9,110 bases of DNA from Candidatus Dormiibacterota bacterium (GTDB lineage Bacteria; Chloroflexota; Dormibacteria; UBA8260), in NCBI GenBank assembly GCA_955652545.1, contig CATPCA010000293.1:1-9110 (forward strand). The letters are read 5' to 3'. The notes beneath the pieces were generated by a model. The model saw only the letters and a list, made by a program, of their open reading frames with translations, had not been told where the DNA came from and made no database searches. The translations under genes and the position numbers were made by a program. This document shows positions 1 through 6,217 of this stretch, in pieces (within the stretch, counting starts at the first letter, position 1; every line of letters begins with the position of its first letter).

Positions 1-738
1 GCCCTCCTCGACCTCCAACAGCCGCTCACCGACGGTGCCCACGACGAGATGCTCTTCATCGTCGTCCACCAGGTGTACGAGCTCTGGTTCAAGCTCATCC
101 TCCACGAGCTCGACGCCACCGCCGCAGCGCTCGACGACGGCAGACCCCACGCGGCCCTGGCGCCGATGCGCCGTGCTGTCGACGTCGAGGAACTGCTCAT
201 CCAGCAGCTGCGCGTGCTGGAGAGCATGAGCCCCGACGGCTTCATGCAGTTCCGCGACCCGCTGGCGCCGGCATCCGGCTTCCAGTCGACGCAGTTTCGT
301 GAGATCGAGGCCGTGTCAGGGGTCGGGGATCACCGCCATCTCGGGGACGCCGGCCGCACCGAGCTCCAGCGCAGCCAGCTGATGGCGCGCCTGGAGCAGC
401 GCTCGCTGTATGACGCGCTGGGGTCTGCGCTCCGTGCCAGCGGACTCGACTTTCCTCCCGACGACGACGACGCGTCCCGCGAGCGCCGGCTCACCGCGCT
501 GGCGTCGCTGTACCGCGGCCACCATGACCCGGTGCGCACCGCGCTCCACCAACTCTGCGAGCTGTTCGTCGACCATGACGAGACCATCGCCCGCTGGCGT
601 CACCATCACGCCCTGATGGCGGCCAGGGAGATCGGCAGCCGCACCGGCACCGGTGGAAGTCTCGGCGTCGCCTACCTGCAGTCAACCCTCGACCGTCGGT
701 TCTTTCCCGAGCTGTGGCAGGTGCGCAACCAGCTGTGA
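1..738 (+). CDS. kynA: Tryptophan 2,3-dioxygenase, 5'-truncated by the window edge
   Basis: Heme enzyme that opens the indole ring of L-tryptophan with O2 to give N-formylkynurenine, the first step of the kynurenine pathway (cytosolic). The reading frame is open from base 1, so the true start lies upstream; by comparison with the Xanthomonas enzyme about 39 residues are missing. Seen in the fragment: the HDEMLFIVVHQVYELWFK block with the substrate-side His at fragment residue 23; FRDPLAPASGFQSTQFR with the carboxylate-binding Arg at 85; RWRHHHALMAAREIG with the expected proximal heme His at 203; and the GTGGSLG loop. Phe81 sits where Xanthomonas TDO has Tyr113; human TDO also has Phe there, so this is not a defect. 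The stop codon overlaps the kynU start (GTGA), so the two genes are translationally coupled. The ATG at base 49 lies inside the conserved block and is not the real start. Confidence 0.95.
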   Translation, partial: ALLDLQQPLTDGAHDEMLFIVVHQVYELWFKLILHELDATAAALDDGRPHAALAPMRRAVDVEELLIQQLRVLESMSPDGFMQFRDPLAPASGFQSTQFREIEAVSGVGDHRHLGDAGRTELQRSQLMARLEQRSLYDALGSALRASGLDFPPDDDDASRERRLTALASLYRGHHDPVRTALHQLCELFVDHDETIARWRHHHALMAAREIGSRTGTGGSLGVAYLQSTLDRRFFPELWQVRNQL

Positions 739-1973
739 GCGCGAGCATCGACCGCGAGGCCTGCGTCGAACGCGACGCGCGTGACCCACTGGCAGGCGTG
801 CGTCAGCGCTTCGTCATCCCGCAGGGGCTCGTCTACCTCGACGGCAACTCCCTCGGTGCGCTGCCGGCCGCCACCGCCGGGGCCGTCGCCGCGGCGGTGG
901 CGCGGCAGTGGGGCGAAGGGCTGATCCGCAGCTGGACCGACGGGGGCTGGATAACTGCGCCGCAGCGCGTCGGTGCCAAGATTGCGCGCCTGATCGGCGC
1001 TGACGAGGATGAGGTCGTCGTCGCCGAGAGCACGTCCGTCTGCCTTTTCAAGCTGGTGTGCGCAGCGCTGGCGATGCAGCCGGGACGCTCGGTGGTGCTC
1101 ACCGAGCAGGAGAACTTCCACACCGACCTATATGTCGCCGCCGGGGCGACCCGGCTCTGCGGGGCCACTCTGCGGGTGGTGCCGCGAGCGCGCATCCTCG
1201 ATTCGCTGGGGGACGACGTTGCGCTGACGCTGATCACGCACGTCGACTACCGCACCGGCTTCATGCACGACATGAGAGCGGTCAGTGACGCGGTGCACGC
1301 CGCCGGCGCGCTGGCGGTGTGGGACCTGTCGCACAGCGTCGGGGCGGTGCCTCTGCGGATCGACGACGACGGCGCTGATATGGCGACCGGATGCGGGTAC
1401 AAGTACCTCAACGGTGGACCGGGCGCGCCCGCGTTCCTGCACGTGCGCAGCCACCTGCACGACCGGATGCGCAATCCGGTGCCGGGATGGCTCGGCCACG
1501 CGGATCCGTTCGCGTTCGAACCCGAGTACCGACCGGCGCGTGGGATCACCTCGATGCTCTCCGGGACGCCGCCGACGCTGGAGCTGACTGCGCTCGAGTC
1601 CGCGGTCGACCTCTGGCTCGAGCAGGACATGGCGGCGGCGCGACTGAAGTCGATCGCGCTCGTCGACCTGTTCATCACCCTGGTCGAGGAACGCTGTGCG
1701 GGCATGGGGTTCGAGCTGGTGTCGCCTCGCGATGCGCAGCGCCGTGGCTCGCAGGCATCGTTCCGCCACTCCAATGGCTACGGCGTGATTCGTGGCCTCA
1801 TCGAGCGTGACGTCATCGGCGACTTCAGGGCGCCCGATGTCTGTCGTTTCGGTTTCGCCCCGCTGTACGTGCGCTACGTCGACGTCTGGGACGCGGTCGA
1901 ACGGCTGCGCGACGTGATGCACACCGGCGCCCACCTCGACGAGCGGTTCGCGGCGCGCGCCGCCGTCACCTGA
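735..1973 (+). CDS. kynU: Kynureninase
   Basis: PLP-dependent hydrolase that cleaves L-kynurenine to anthranilate and L-alanine. With the GTG at 735 the product is 412 residues, the usual family length. Seen: an N-terminal LDGNSLGALP block; QWGEGLIRSW; the WDLSHSVGAVPL segment with Asp197 and His200; and GCGYKYLNGGPGAPAFL with Tyr222 and the Schiff-base Lys223. These four residues sit at a constant offset of four from Asp201, His204, Tyr226 and Lys227 of the Pseudomonas fluorescens enzyme. A C-terminal RFGFAPLYVRYVDVWDAV segment completes the fold. An in-frame GTG at 714 exists, but 735 is preferred because it forms the GTGA overlap with the kynA stop and removes a non-conserved extension. 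The gene ends 6 bases before the convergent DedA-like gene. No kynB (arylformamidase) lies downstream. Confidence 0.95.
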   Translation: MSASIDREACVERDARDPLAGVRQRFVIPQGLVYLDGNSLGALPAATAGAVAAAVARQWGEGLIRSWTDGGWITAPQRVGAKIARLIGADEDEVVVAESTSVCLFKLVCAALAMQPGRSVVLTEQENFHTDLYVAAGATRLCGATLRVVPRARILDSLGDDVALTLITHVDYRTGFMHDMRAVSDAVHAAGALAVWDLSHSVGAVPLRIDDDGADMATGCGYKYLNGGPGAPAFLHVRSHLHDRMRNPVPGWLGHADPFAFEPEYRPARGITSMLSGTPPTLELTALESAVDLWLEQDMAAARLKSIALVDLFITLVEERCAGMGFELVSPRDAQRRGSQASFRHSNGYGVIRGLIERDVIGDFRAPDVCRFGFAPLYVRYVDVWDAVERLRDVMHTGAHLDERFAARAAVT

Positions 1974-1979
1974 CCTTAG

Positions 1980-2729
1980 CTACGACGCGCCGCGCAATCG
2001 CCCGCCTCGCCACGCGGAGAACGTGCTGACGGCGACGATGAGCACAACGATCGCGATGGTGATCCGTCCGCTGTACTGACCGACCGCGTCGGCGACGTTC
2101 TCGGCAGGCTTGCCGATGATGAATCCGAGCGCCACCCAGAGGCCGATGTAGCTGAGGGTGCCGATGAGGTCGACGACGATGAACGGCAGGAACCGGATGC
2201 GCGCGTCGCCCGCGCCGAAATAGAGGAGATCGTTGGGGACGGGGAGCCAGTACGCGAAGAGGATCGTCCAGAGCCCCCAGCGCGCGAAGAACCTCTCCGC
2301 CCGGGCGGCCCTGCGGTGCCAGCGGCGATCGTGCTTCTCGAGGTAGCCCACCAGCGGACGCCCGTAGCGTCGCCCCGCCCAGTAGAAGAAGGGGTCGGTG
2401 AGCATGGTGATCGGTATCGGTGCCAGGAGCACCGCCCAGAGCGGCAGCCTGCCCCCGTTGGCGAAGGCGCCGGCGATGATCAGCGAGATGGTGCTGCCAC
2501 GGAGCAGCTCCGCGTACAGTGGCCGGGTGAACTGCAGCGCGGTGCCCAGGGGAATGCCCGCGTAGTAGTAGATCGATTTGGCGAGGATCGGTCCGAGGCA
2601 GAGGAAGTCCTTGGGCCCTGCACTGTCGAGGAAGCTCTGCGGAACCTTGTGCTCGTCGCCGCCCGGGCCGTGCTGTGGGTCGGCTTCGTTGAGACCCCGC
2701 TCGTCGTCCGACCGTGTGGTGTCGATCAC
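1980..2729 (-). CDS. DedA/VTT-domain integral membrane protein (divergent member)
   Basis: 249-residue membrane protein with a hydrophilic N-terminus of about 40 residues and five to six hydrophobic stretches. Family-like features are a DPFFYWAGRRYG segment (DedA proteins have D...Y.IGR.FG here), a re-entrant-like ERFFARWGLWTILFAYWLP region, and a C-terminal GLWVALGFIIGK plus final helix. DedA proteins are linked to lipid scrambling/flippase activity (for example undecaprenyl phosphate recycling) and to membrane homeostasis. Oddity: the usual R-F-x-P-x-x-R signature is replaced by Y-W-L-P-V-P-N, so both conserved arginines are missing and the substrate or mechanism may differ. The GTG start at 2729 overlaps the exporter stop by 4 bases (GTGA), so it is the second gene of a coupled pair. 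The same frame stays open far upstream, but that part is antisense to other genes and is not coding. Membrane family confident; function not. Confidence 0.8.
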   Translation of the reverse strand: MIDTTRSDDERGLNEADPQHGPGGDEHKVPQSFLDSAGPKDFLCLGPILAKSIYYYAGIPLGTALQFTRPLYAELLRGSTISLIIAGAFANGGRLPLWAVLLAPIPITMLTDPFFYWAGRRYGRPLVGYLEKHDRRWHRRAARAERFFARWGLWTILFAYWLPVPNDLLYFGAGDARIRFLPFIVVDLIGTLSYIGLWVALGFIIGKPAENVADAVGQYSGRITIAIVVLIVAVSTFSAWRGGRLRGAS

Positions 2730-3685
2730 GCCACGCCTTTCACGGGCAGGTCGGGTGCGCGCCGCGTCGGGACCGGCGGTCGGGAGAGGATGAGCACCAC
2801 GGCGACGATGATGAGGGCCGCCGCCAGCAGCGTCTGTCCGGTGATGTGCTCGCCGAGGAATGCCCAGCCGAGGAGAACGGCGACGAGCGGGTTGACGTAC
2901 GCGTACGTCGCGACCGCGGTGGTGGGCACTTTGCTGAGCAGCCACACGTACGCGGTGTAGGCGACCAGCGAGCCGAAGACCACCAGGTAGGCGAGCGACA
3001 ATGCTGAGACCAGGCTGATCCTGTCGAGGTGCAGGTTGGGCCATTCGCCGGTGACCAGCCCGGCGACGAGCAGCAGCGCGCCGCCGCAGAGCATCTCCAT
3101 CCCGGTGGCCACCAGCAGGCGCTTCGGCAACGGGCCGCGCGTCGCGTACAGCGATCCGATCGCCCACGTCAGTGGCGACGCCAGTACCAGCAGCATGTGA
3201 GCGGGGTCGGCGGCACCTCCTCCGGGGCGGAGCAGGACCGCGGTCCCGAGCAGGCCGACGCCGATGCCGACGACGGCCACCCGGCGCAGACGCTGGCCGA
3301 GAAAGAGCGCGCTGAAGAGGGCGATGAAAAGAGGGACGGTGGCGACCAGCAGCGCAACCGTTCCAGATGGGACGAACTGCTCGCCGTAGGCGACGCCGCC
3401 GTTGCCGCCGAGCAGCAGCAATGCGCCGGTGACCGCGGCAGCGCCCCACTGGCGGCGGCCGATCGGATCCCTCTCGCGGCCGTTGCTCATGCGAGTGGTG
3501 ATGGCCAGGAGGATCGCGCCGGCAATGATGAAGCGAACGCCTGCCATCAGCAGGGGCGGGATGGTTTCCGACGCCAGCCGGATGAACAGGTACGTGCTGC
3601 CCCAGATGACATACACGATGGCGAAGGCGCCGATCACCCGGCCGCCCAGGCGATGGACGACGGTGGATCGAGCCAGGGTGGTCAC
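2726..3685 (-). CDS. EamA/DMT-family transporter
   Basis: 319-residue inner-membrane transporter of the drug/metabolite transporter superfamily, with two tandem EamA repeats (about residues 15-146 and 156-291) and about ten transmembrane helices. Seen: VYVIWGSTYLFIR in helix 1, typical of the YedA/RhaT-like branch; a GGNGGVAYGEQF segment; VPLFIALFSALFLGQRL closing the first repeat; and LVAYTAYVWLLSKV with YVNPLVAVLLGWAFLGE in the second. EamA proteins usually export amino acids or other metabolites; the substrate cannot be read from sequence. The GTG start at 3685 is preceded by TAGGGTGA, which can be read either as a Shine-Dalgarno (GGGTGA, 6 bases before GTG) or as a -10 hexamer 8 bases before the codon. 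It is first in the unit with the DedA-like gene and is divergent from the aldehyde dehydrogenase across 79 bases. Confidence 0.92.
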   Translation of the reverse strand: MTTLARSTVVHRLGGRVIGAFAIVYVIWGSTYLFIRLASETIPPLLMAGVRFIIAGAILLAITTRMSNGRERDPIGRRQWGAAAVTGALLLLGGNGGVAYGEQFVPSGTVALLVATVPLFIALFSALFLGQRLRRVAVVGIGVGLLGTAVLLRPGGGAADPAHMLLVLASPLTWAIGSLYATRGPLPKRLLVATGMEMLCGGALLLVAGLVTGEWPNLHLDRISLVSALSLAYLVVFGSLVAYTAYVWLLSKVPTTAVATYAYVNPLVAVLLGWAFLGEHITGQTLLAAALIIVAVVLILSRPPVPTRRAPDLPVKGVA

Positions 3686-3693
3686 TGCCGGTC

Positions 3694-3699
3694 ACCCTA
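3694..3699 (-). promoter_or_regulatory. Candidate -10 element (TAGGGT) for the EamA transporter
   Basis: Minus-strand TAGGGT fits the actinobacterial TANNNT consensus and ends 8 bases before the GTG start at 3685, so transcription would begin at or just before the start codon. It overlaps a Shine-Dalgarno-like GGGTGA, so the same bases could instead act as the ribosome site. No clear -35 is visible. Confidence 0.35.
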
Positions 3700-3738
3700 C
3701 GGCATCGACGCGCGCCGACGGAGTCGTGGACAGACCCG

Positions 3739-3744
3739 TACCAT
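3739..3744 (+). promoter_or_regulatory. Candidate -10 element (TACCAT) for gabD1
   Basis: TACCAT fits TANNNT and lies 20 bases upstream of the ATG at 3765. It would give a short leader containing the GGAGG ribosome site. No convincing -35 is seen. The 79-base gap between the two divergent genes must hold both promoters. Confidence 0.35.
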
Positions 3745-3752
3745 CGGTGTCT

Positions 3753-3757
3753 GGAGG
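3753..3757 (+). promoter_or_regulatory. Ribosome binding site deciding the gabD1 start
   Basis: GGAGG, 7 bases before the ATG at 3765, is a near-ideal Shine-Dalgarno. It fixes the start well downstream of other in-frame starts, which would place the N-terminus antisense to the transporter gene. Confidence 0.8.
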
Positions 3758-3764
3758 ACGTGAG

Positions 3765-5183
3765 ATGGCCGTTCAAGTGCAGGCGATGCGCTCCGTCAAT
3801 CCCGCGACGGAGGAGGAGATCGCAACCTATCCGGTGCACACCGAGCGTGACGTCGACGCCGCGCTGGATCGTGCGCTGGCGCGCCGGCAGGGCTGGCGGG
3901 CGACGCCGATCGAGGACCGCTGCCGGCTGCTGGCCGCGGTGGGTGGCGTCCTTCGGCAGCGCCGCGAGTCGCTCGCCGCCCTGATCACCATGGAGATGGG
4001 CAAGACCATCGCCGAGGCGCGCGCCGAGGTCGAGAAATGCGCGTTTGCGTGCGAGTGGTTCGCCGAGCACGCGGCCGGTTTCCTGGCTGACGAGCGCGCC
4101 CCGAGCGACAGTCCACGCAGCTTCGTCGCCTTCGAGCCGCTCGGCACGGTGTTTGCGGGGATGCCCTGGAACTTCCCGCTCTGGCAGGTGTTCCGTTTCG
4201 CGGCGCCGGGGCTCTGCGCTGGCAACTGCGGAGTGCTCAAGCACGCCAGCAACGTCAGCGGTTGCGCGCTCGCCATCGGCGAGGTGTTCAGGGACGCCGG
4301 CCTACCCGGCGGTGTCTTCGAGGTGGTGCTGATCCCCAACCAGCGCGTCGCCGCGGTCATCGAGGACCCGCGCATCACCGCCGTCACCCTGACGGGCAGC
4401 ACCGCTGCCGGTCGCAGCGTCGCCGCGGCGGCAGGGAAAAGCCTGAAGCCCGCAGTCCTGGAGCTCGGCGGATCCGACGCATTCATCGTCCTGGAGGACG
4501 CCGACCTCGAGGAGGCCGCAACCGTCGCCGCCAAGTCGCGTTTCCAGAACGCCGGCCAGAGTTGCATCTCGGCGAAGCGGTTCATCGTCGTCGACACCGT
4601 CGCCGGCGAGTTCGAGGAGCTGCTTGTCGAACGCGCTTTGGCGATGGTGATCGGAGACCCCACGCGGGACTCGGTGACCATGGGTCCGCTTGCGCGTGAC
4701 GATCTTCGAGACACCATCGAGCGCCAGCTGCGCGAGTCGCTCGCGATGGGCGCAACGCTGCGCTGCGGTGGCACGCGTCCAGAGGGCCGCGGCTACTACT
4801 TCACGCCCGCGGTGGTGACCGGCTGCACCGCGGAGATGCCCGCTTTCCGCGAGGAAACGTTCGGGCCGCTTGCCGCGGTCATGCGCGTCAGCTCCGCTGA
4901 TGCGGCGATTGCAGCCGCGAACAATTCAGATTTCGGGCTCGGCGGCAACATCTGGACGCGTGATGAGGAGAGAGGCCTGTCGCTGGCGCGGCGCATGGAG
5001 ACCGGGGGTGTCTTCATCAACGGCATGACCCACTCCGATCCACGCCTTCCCTTCGGTGGCGTCAAGGAAAGCGGCTATGGCCGCGAACTTGCCAGCTTCG
5101 GCATTCGCGAGTTCGTCAACGTCAAAACGATCTGGTTGCCGGAGAAGGGTGCAGCGAACGGCGGGGGTATCCCGACGGAGTGA
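3765..5183 (+). CDS. gabD1: Succinate-semialdehyde dehydrogenase (GabD1/Sad-type aldehyde dehydrogenase)
   Basis: 472-residue NAD(P)+-dependent aldehyde dehydrogenase, most like the GabD1/Sad (YneI) branch, which oxidises succinate semialdehyde to succinate at the end of GABA breakdown or as a bypass into the TCA cycle. Seen: an N-terminal SVNPATEEEIATY segment; MPWNFPLWQVFRFAAPGL with the oxyanion Asn136; a cofactor region GNCGVLKHASN and TLTGSTAAGRSVA; LELGGSDAFIVLEDADL with general base Glu233; FQNAGQSCISAKRF with the nucleophile Cys267; and REETFGPLAAV plus PFGGVKESGYGREL near the C-terminus. All catalytic residues are present and the length is normal for the branch. The branch assignment rests on MPWNFPLWQ and LKHASN, which are typical of GabD1/Sad; other small aldehydes remain possible substrates. 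No GABA transaminase gene is adjacent. Confidence 0.9.
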   Translation: MAVQVQAMRSVNPATEEEIATYPVHTERDVDAALDRALARRQGWRATPIEDRCRLLAAVGGVLRQRRESLAALITMEMGKTIAEARAEVEKCAFACEWFAEHAAGFLADERAPSDSPRSFVAFEPLGTVFAGMPWNFPLWQVFRFAAPGLCAGNCGVLKHASNVSGCALAIGEVFRDAGLPGGVFEVVLIPNQRVAAVIEDPRITAVTLTGSTAAGRSVAAAAGKSLKPAVLELGGSDAFIVLEDADLEEAATVAAKSRFQNAGQSCISAKRFIVVDTVAGEFEELLVERALAMVIGDPTRDSVTMGPLARDDLRDTIERQLRESLAMGATLRCGGTRPEGRGYYFTPAVVTGCTAEMPAFREETFGPLAAVMRVSSADAAIAAANNSDFGLGGNIWTRDEERGLSLARRMETGGVFINGMTHSDPRLPFGGVKESGYGRELASFGIREFVNVKTIWLPEKGAANGGGIPTE

Positions 5184-5240
5184 CCCGCGGCCTTCTTCGT
5201 CAACGTCCCAGCCCGGCTCGCCCCGCTCGCCAACTGAGAG

Positions 5241-5429
5241 TCAGCCGGGTCGAACCGGGCGCGGGGTGCCCGGGTCGTATCCCGAGCAGGTGATCACGGG
5301 CAGTCGCGGGTAGCGCGGGAAGGCTGGTTCGGACTCGGCGCGCGCGCACATCCAGAATTGCGAGCGAGCCCCGCGAACCGTGCGGGCGTGCTCACAGGTC
5401 GCGCAGAGACCGGGCTTTGCTTCGGACAC
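5241..5429 (-). CDS. Small four-cysteine protein (possible metal-binding), function unknown
   Basis: A short protein, 62 residues from the GTG at 5429, with Cys9-x2-Cys12, Cys28 and Cys48. The body reads CATCEHARTVRGARSQFWMC, then YPRLPVITCSGYDPG. The spacing of the four cysteines, the aromatic residue before the third and the YPRLPV..C.GY ending look like a widespread family of small uncharacterised bacterial proteins that may bind zinc or iron; I recall the pattern but cannot name the family. The start is uncertain: in-frame GTGs occur at 5429 and 5516 and neither has a clear Shine-Dalgarno. The 5429 choice keeps the conserved part and gives a 38-base overlap with the 3' end of the HAD phosphatase gene, so it probably depends on that transcript. 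It converges on gabD1 across 57 bases. Confidence 0.65.
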   Translation of the reverse strand: MSEAKPGLCATCEHARTVRGARSQFWMCARAESEPAFPRYPRLPVITCSGYDPGTPRPVRPG

Positions 5430-6210
5430 TGCTGTGGGCTCGACGGACGGCTGGACGGGAAGCACTGGCGACCCGGCGCGGAAGCCGGCTGAGGGCCATG
5501 ACTGCGGGGCGAGCACCGGCGTGCTGGAATCGCTCGATCGGCCAGCCCCGCTGCGCGGCCGCCGCCGCCAGCGCTCGATCCGGGTTGACGCATATGGGGT
5601 TGCCGACCTCGTTGAGCATGGCCAGGTCGCTGACGAAGCTATCGCCGTATGCGTACGACGTCATGAGGTCGACGTCGTTGGCCTCAGCGAGGTCGCGCAC
5701 GGCCGCCGCCTTGGCTTCGCCGTGGCAGAAACGGATGATGCGACCGGTGTAGCGTCCGTTGCGCATCTCCGCATCGGTGGCAGCGACTCCGTCGACGCCG
5801 AGGAGACTTCCCAGCTCGCTGATGAACTCACGAGGCGAGGACGACACCAGGAAGACAAGGTCGCCGCGACTGCGGTGCCACTCGATGCGTGCACTCGCCT
5901 CGGCGTATACCCGCGGCAGCACGTAGAGGGGGATGGTCCGATGCCCAAAGCTCCGCAGCCGCCCCGCCTCGATGCCCTCGACGAGCGCGCCGACGCCGCG
6001 GACCGCCTCGCGGATCTGTGTCTCGTCGAAGCCGTAGAGGCTGAAGCGTGCCTGCGTCAGCAGCGAATGAAGCATGGCGCGGGTCGGCAGCAGACCGGCG
6101 CGTCGCATCGGCCAGGCGACGTGGAGCAACGACGAGCCGCGCAGCAGCGTGCGATCGACATCGAAGAAAGCGGCCCGGCGACGGGCGGCCCGGGTCTGCT
6201 CGTCTACCAT
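5392..6210 (-). CDS. HAD-superfamily subfamily IB hydrolase (SerB-like phosphatase)
   Basis: 272-residue soluble phosphatase from the ATG at 6210. HAD motifs in order: motif I FFDVDRTLL with nucleophile Asp17 and acid/base Asp19; motif II VFLVSSSP (Ser123/124); motif III Lys167 in HGEAKAAAV; motif IV YGDSFVSDLAML with Asp190 and Asp195. A helical cap lies between motifs I and II (about residues 30-105), and the ending GNPICVNPDRAL is typical of HAD-IB proteins related to phosphoserine phosphatase. The last 45 or so residues are Arg/Ala/Ser-rich and look unstructured. Substrate unknown; members include small-molecule phosphatases and phospholipid-acting homologues. In-frame GTGs at 6225 and 6252 are alternative starts: 6252 lies 7 bases after a TAGACT hexamer and would be leaderless, while 6210 fits family N-terminal length better. 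No Shine-Dalgarno precedes any of them. The 5' end abuts or overlaps the divergent methyltransferase gene. Confidence 0.88.
   Translation of the reverse strand: MVDEQTRAARRRAAFFDVDRTLLRGSSLLHVAWPMRRAGLLPTRAMLHSLLTQARFSLYGFDETQIREAVRGVGALVEGIEAGRLRSFGHRTIPLYVLPRVYAEASARIEWHRSRGDLVFLVSSSPREFISELGSLLGVDGVAATDAEMRNGRYTGRIIRFCHGEAKAAAVRDLAEANDVDLMTSYAYGDSFVSDLAMLNEVGNPICVNPDRALAAAAAQRGWPIERFQHAGARPAVMALSRLPRRVASASRPAVRRAHSSVRSKARSLRDL
6205..6210 (+). promoter_or_regulatory. Candidate -10 element (TACCAT) for a leaderless methyltransferase mRNA
   Basis: TACCAT fits TANNNT and ends exactly 7 bases before the ATG at 6218, placing the transcript start at the start codon. It lies inside or at the very start of the divergent HAD gene; the CAT at its end is also the HAD ATG on the other strand. 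No Shine-Dalgarno precedes 6218. Confidence 0.4.
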
Positions 6211-6217
6211 GCGCGGG

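Noticed and set aside
3402..3764. N-terminal extension of the aldehyde dehydrogenase frame
   Set aside because: It lies antisense to the transporter gene, has no family similarity, and an ideal GGAGG precedes the ATG at 3765.
2730..4244. A very long minus-strand reading frame continuous with the DedA-like gene, giving a 754-residue product
   Set aside because: Upstream of 2729 it runs antisense or out of frame through the EamA transporter and gabD1. Its sequence there is Arg/Pro/His-rich with no domain, typical of a GC-rich shadow frame. The GTGA overlap fixes the real start.
5212..5249. Inverted repeat CCCGGCT ... AGCCGGG between the convergent gabD1 and four-cysteine genes
   Set aside because: A 7-base stem with a 24-base loop and no U-tract is weak as a terminator and is easily expected by chance in this composition.
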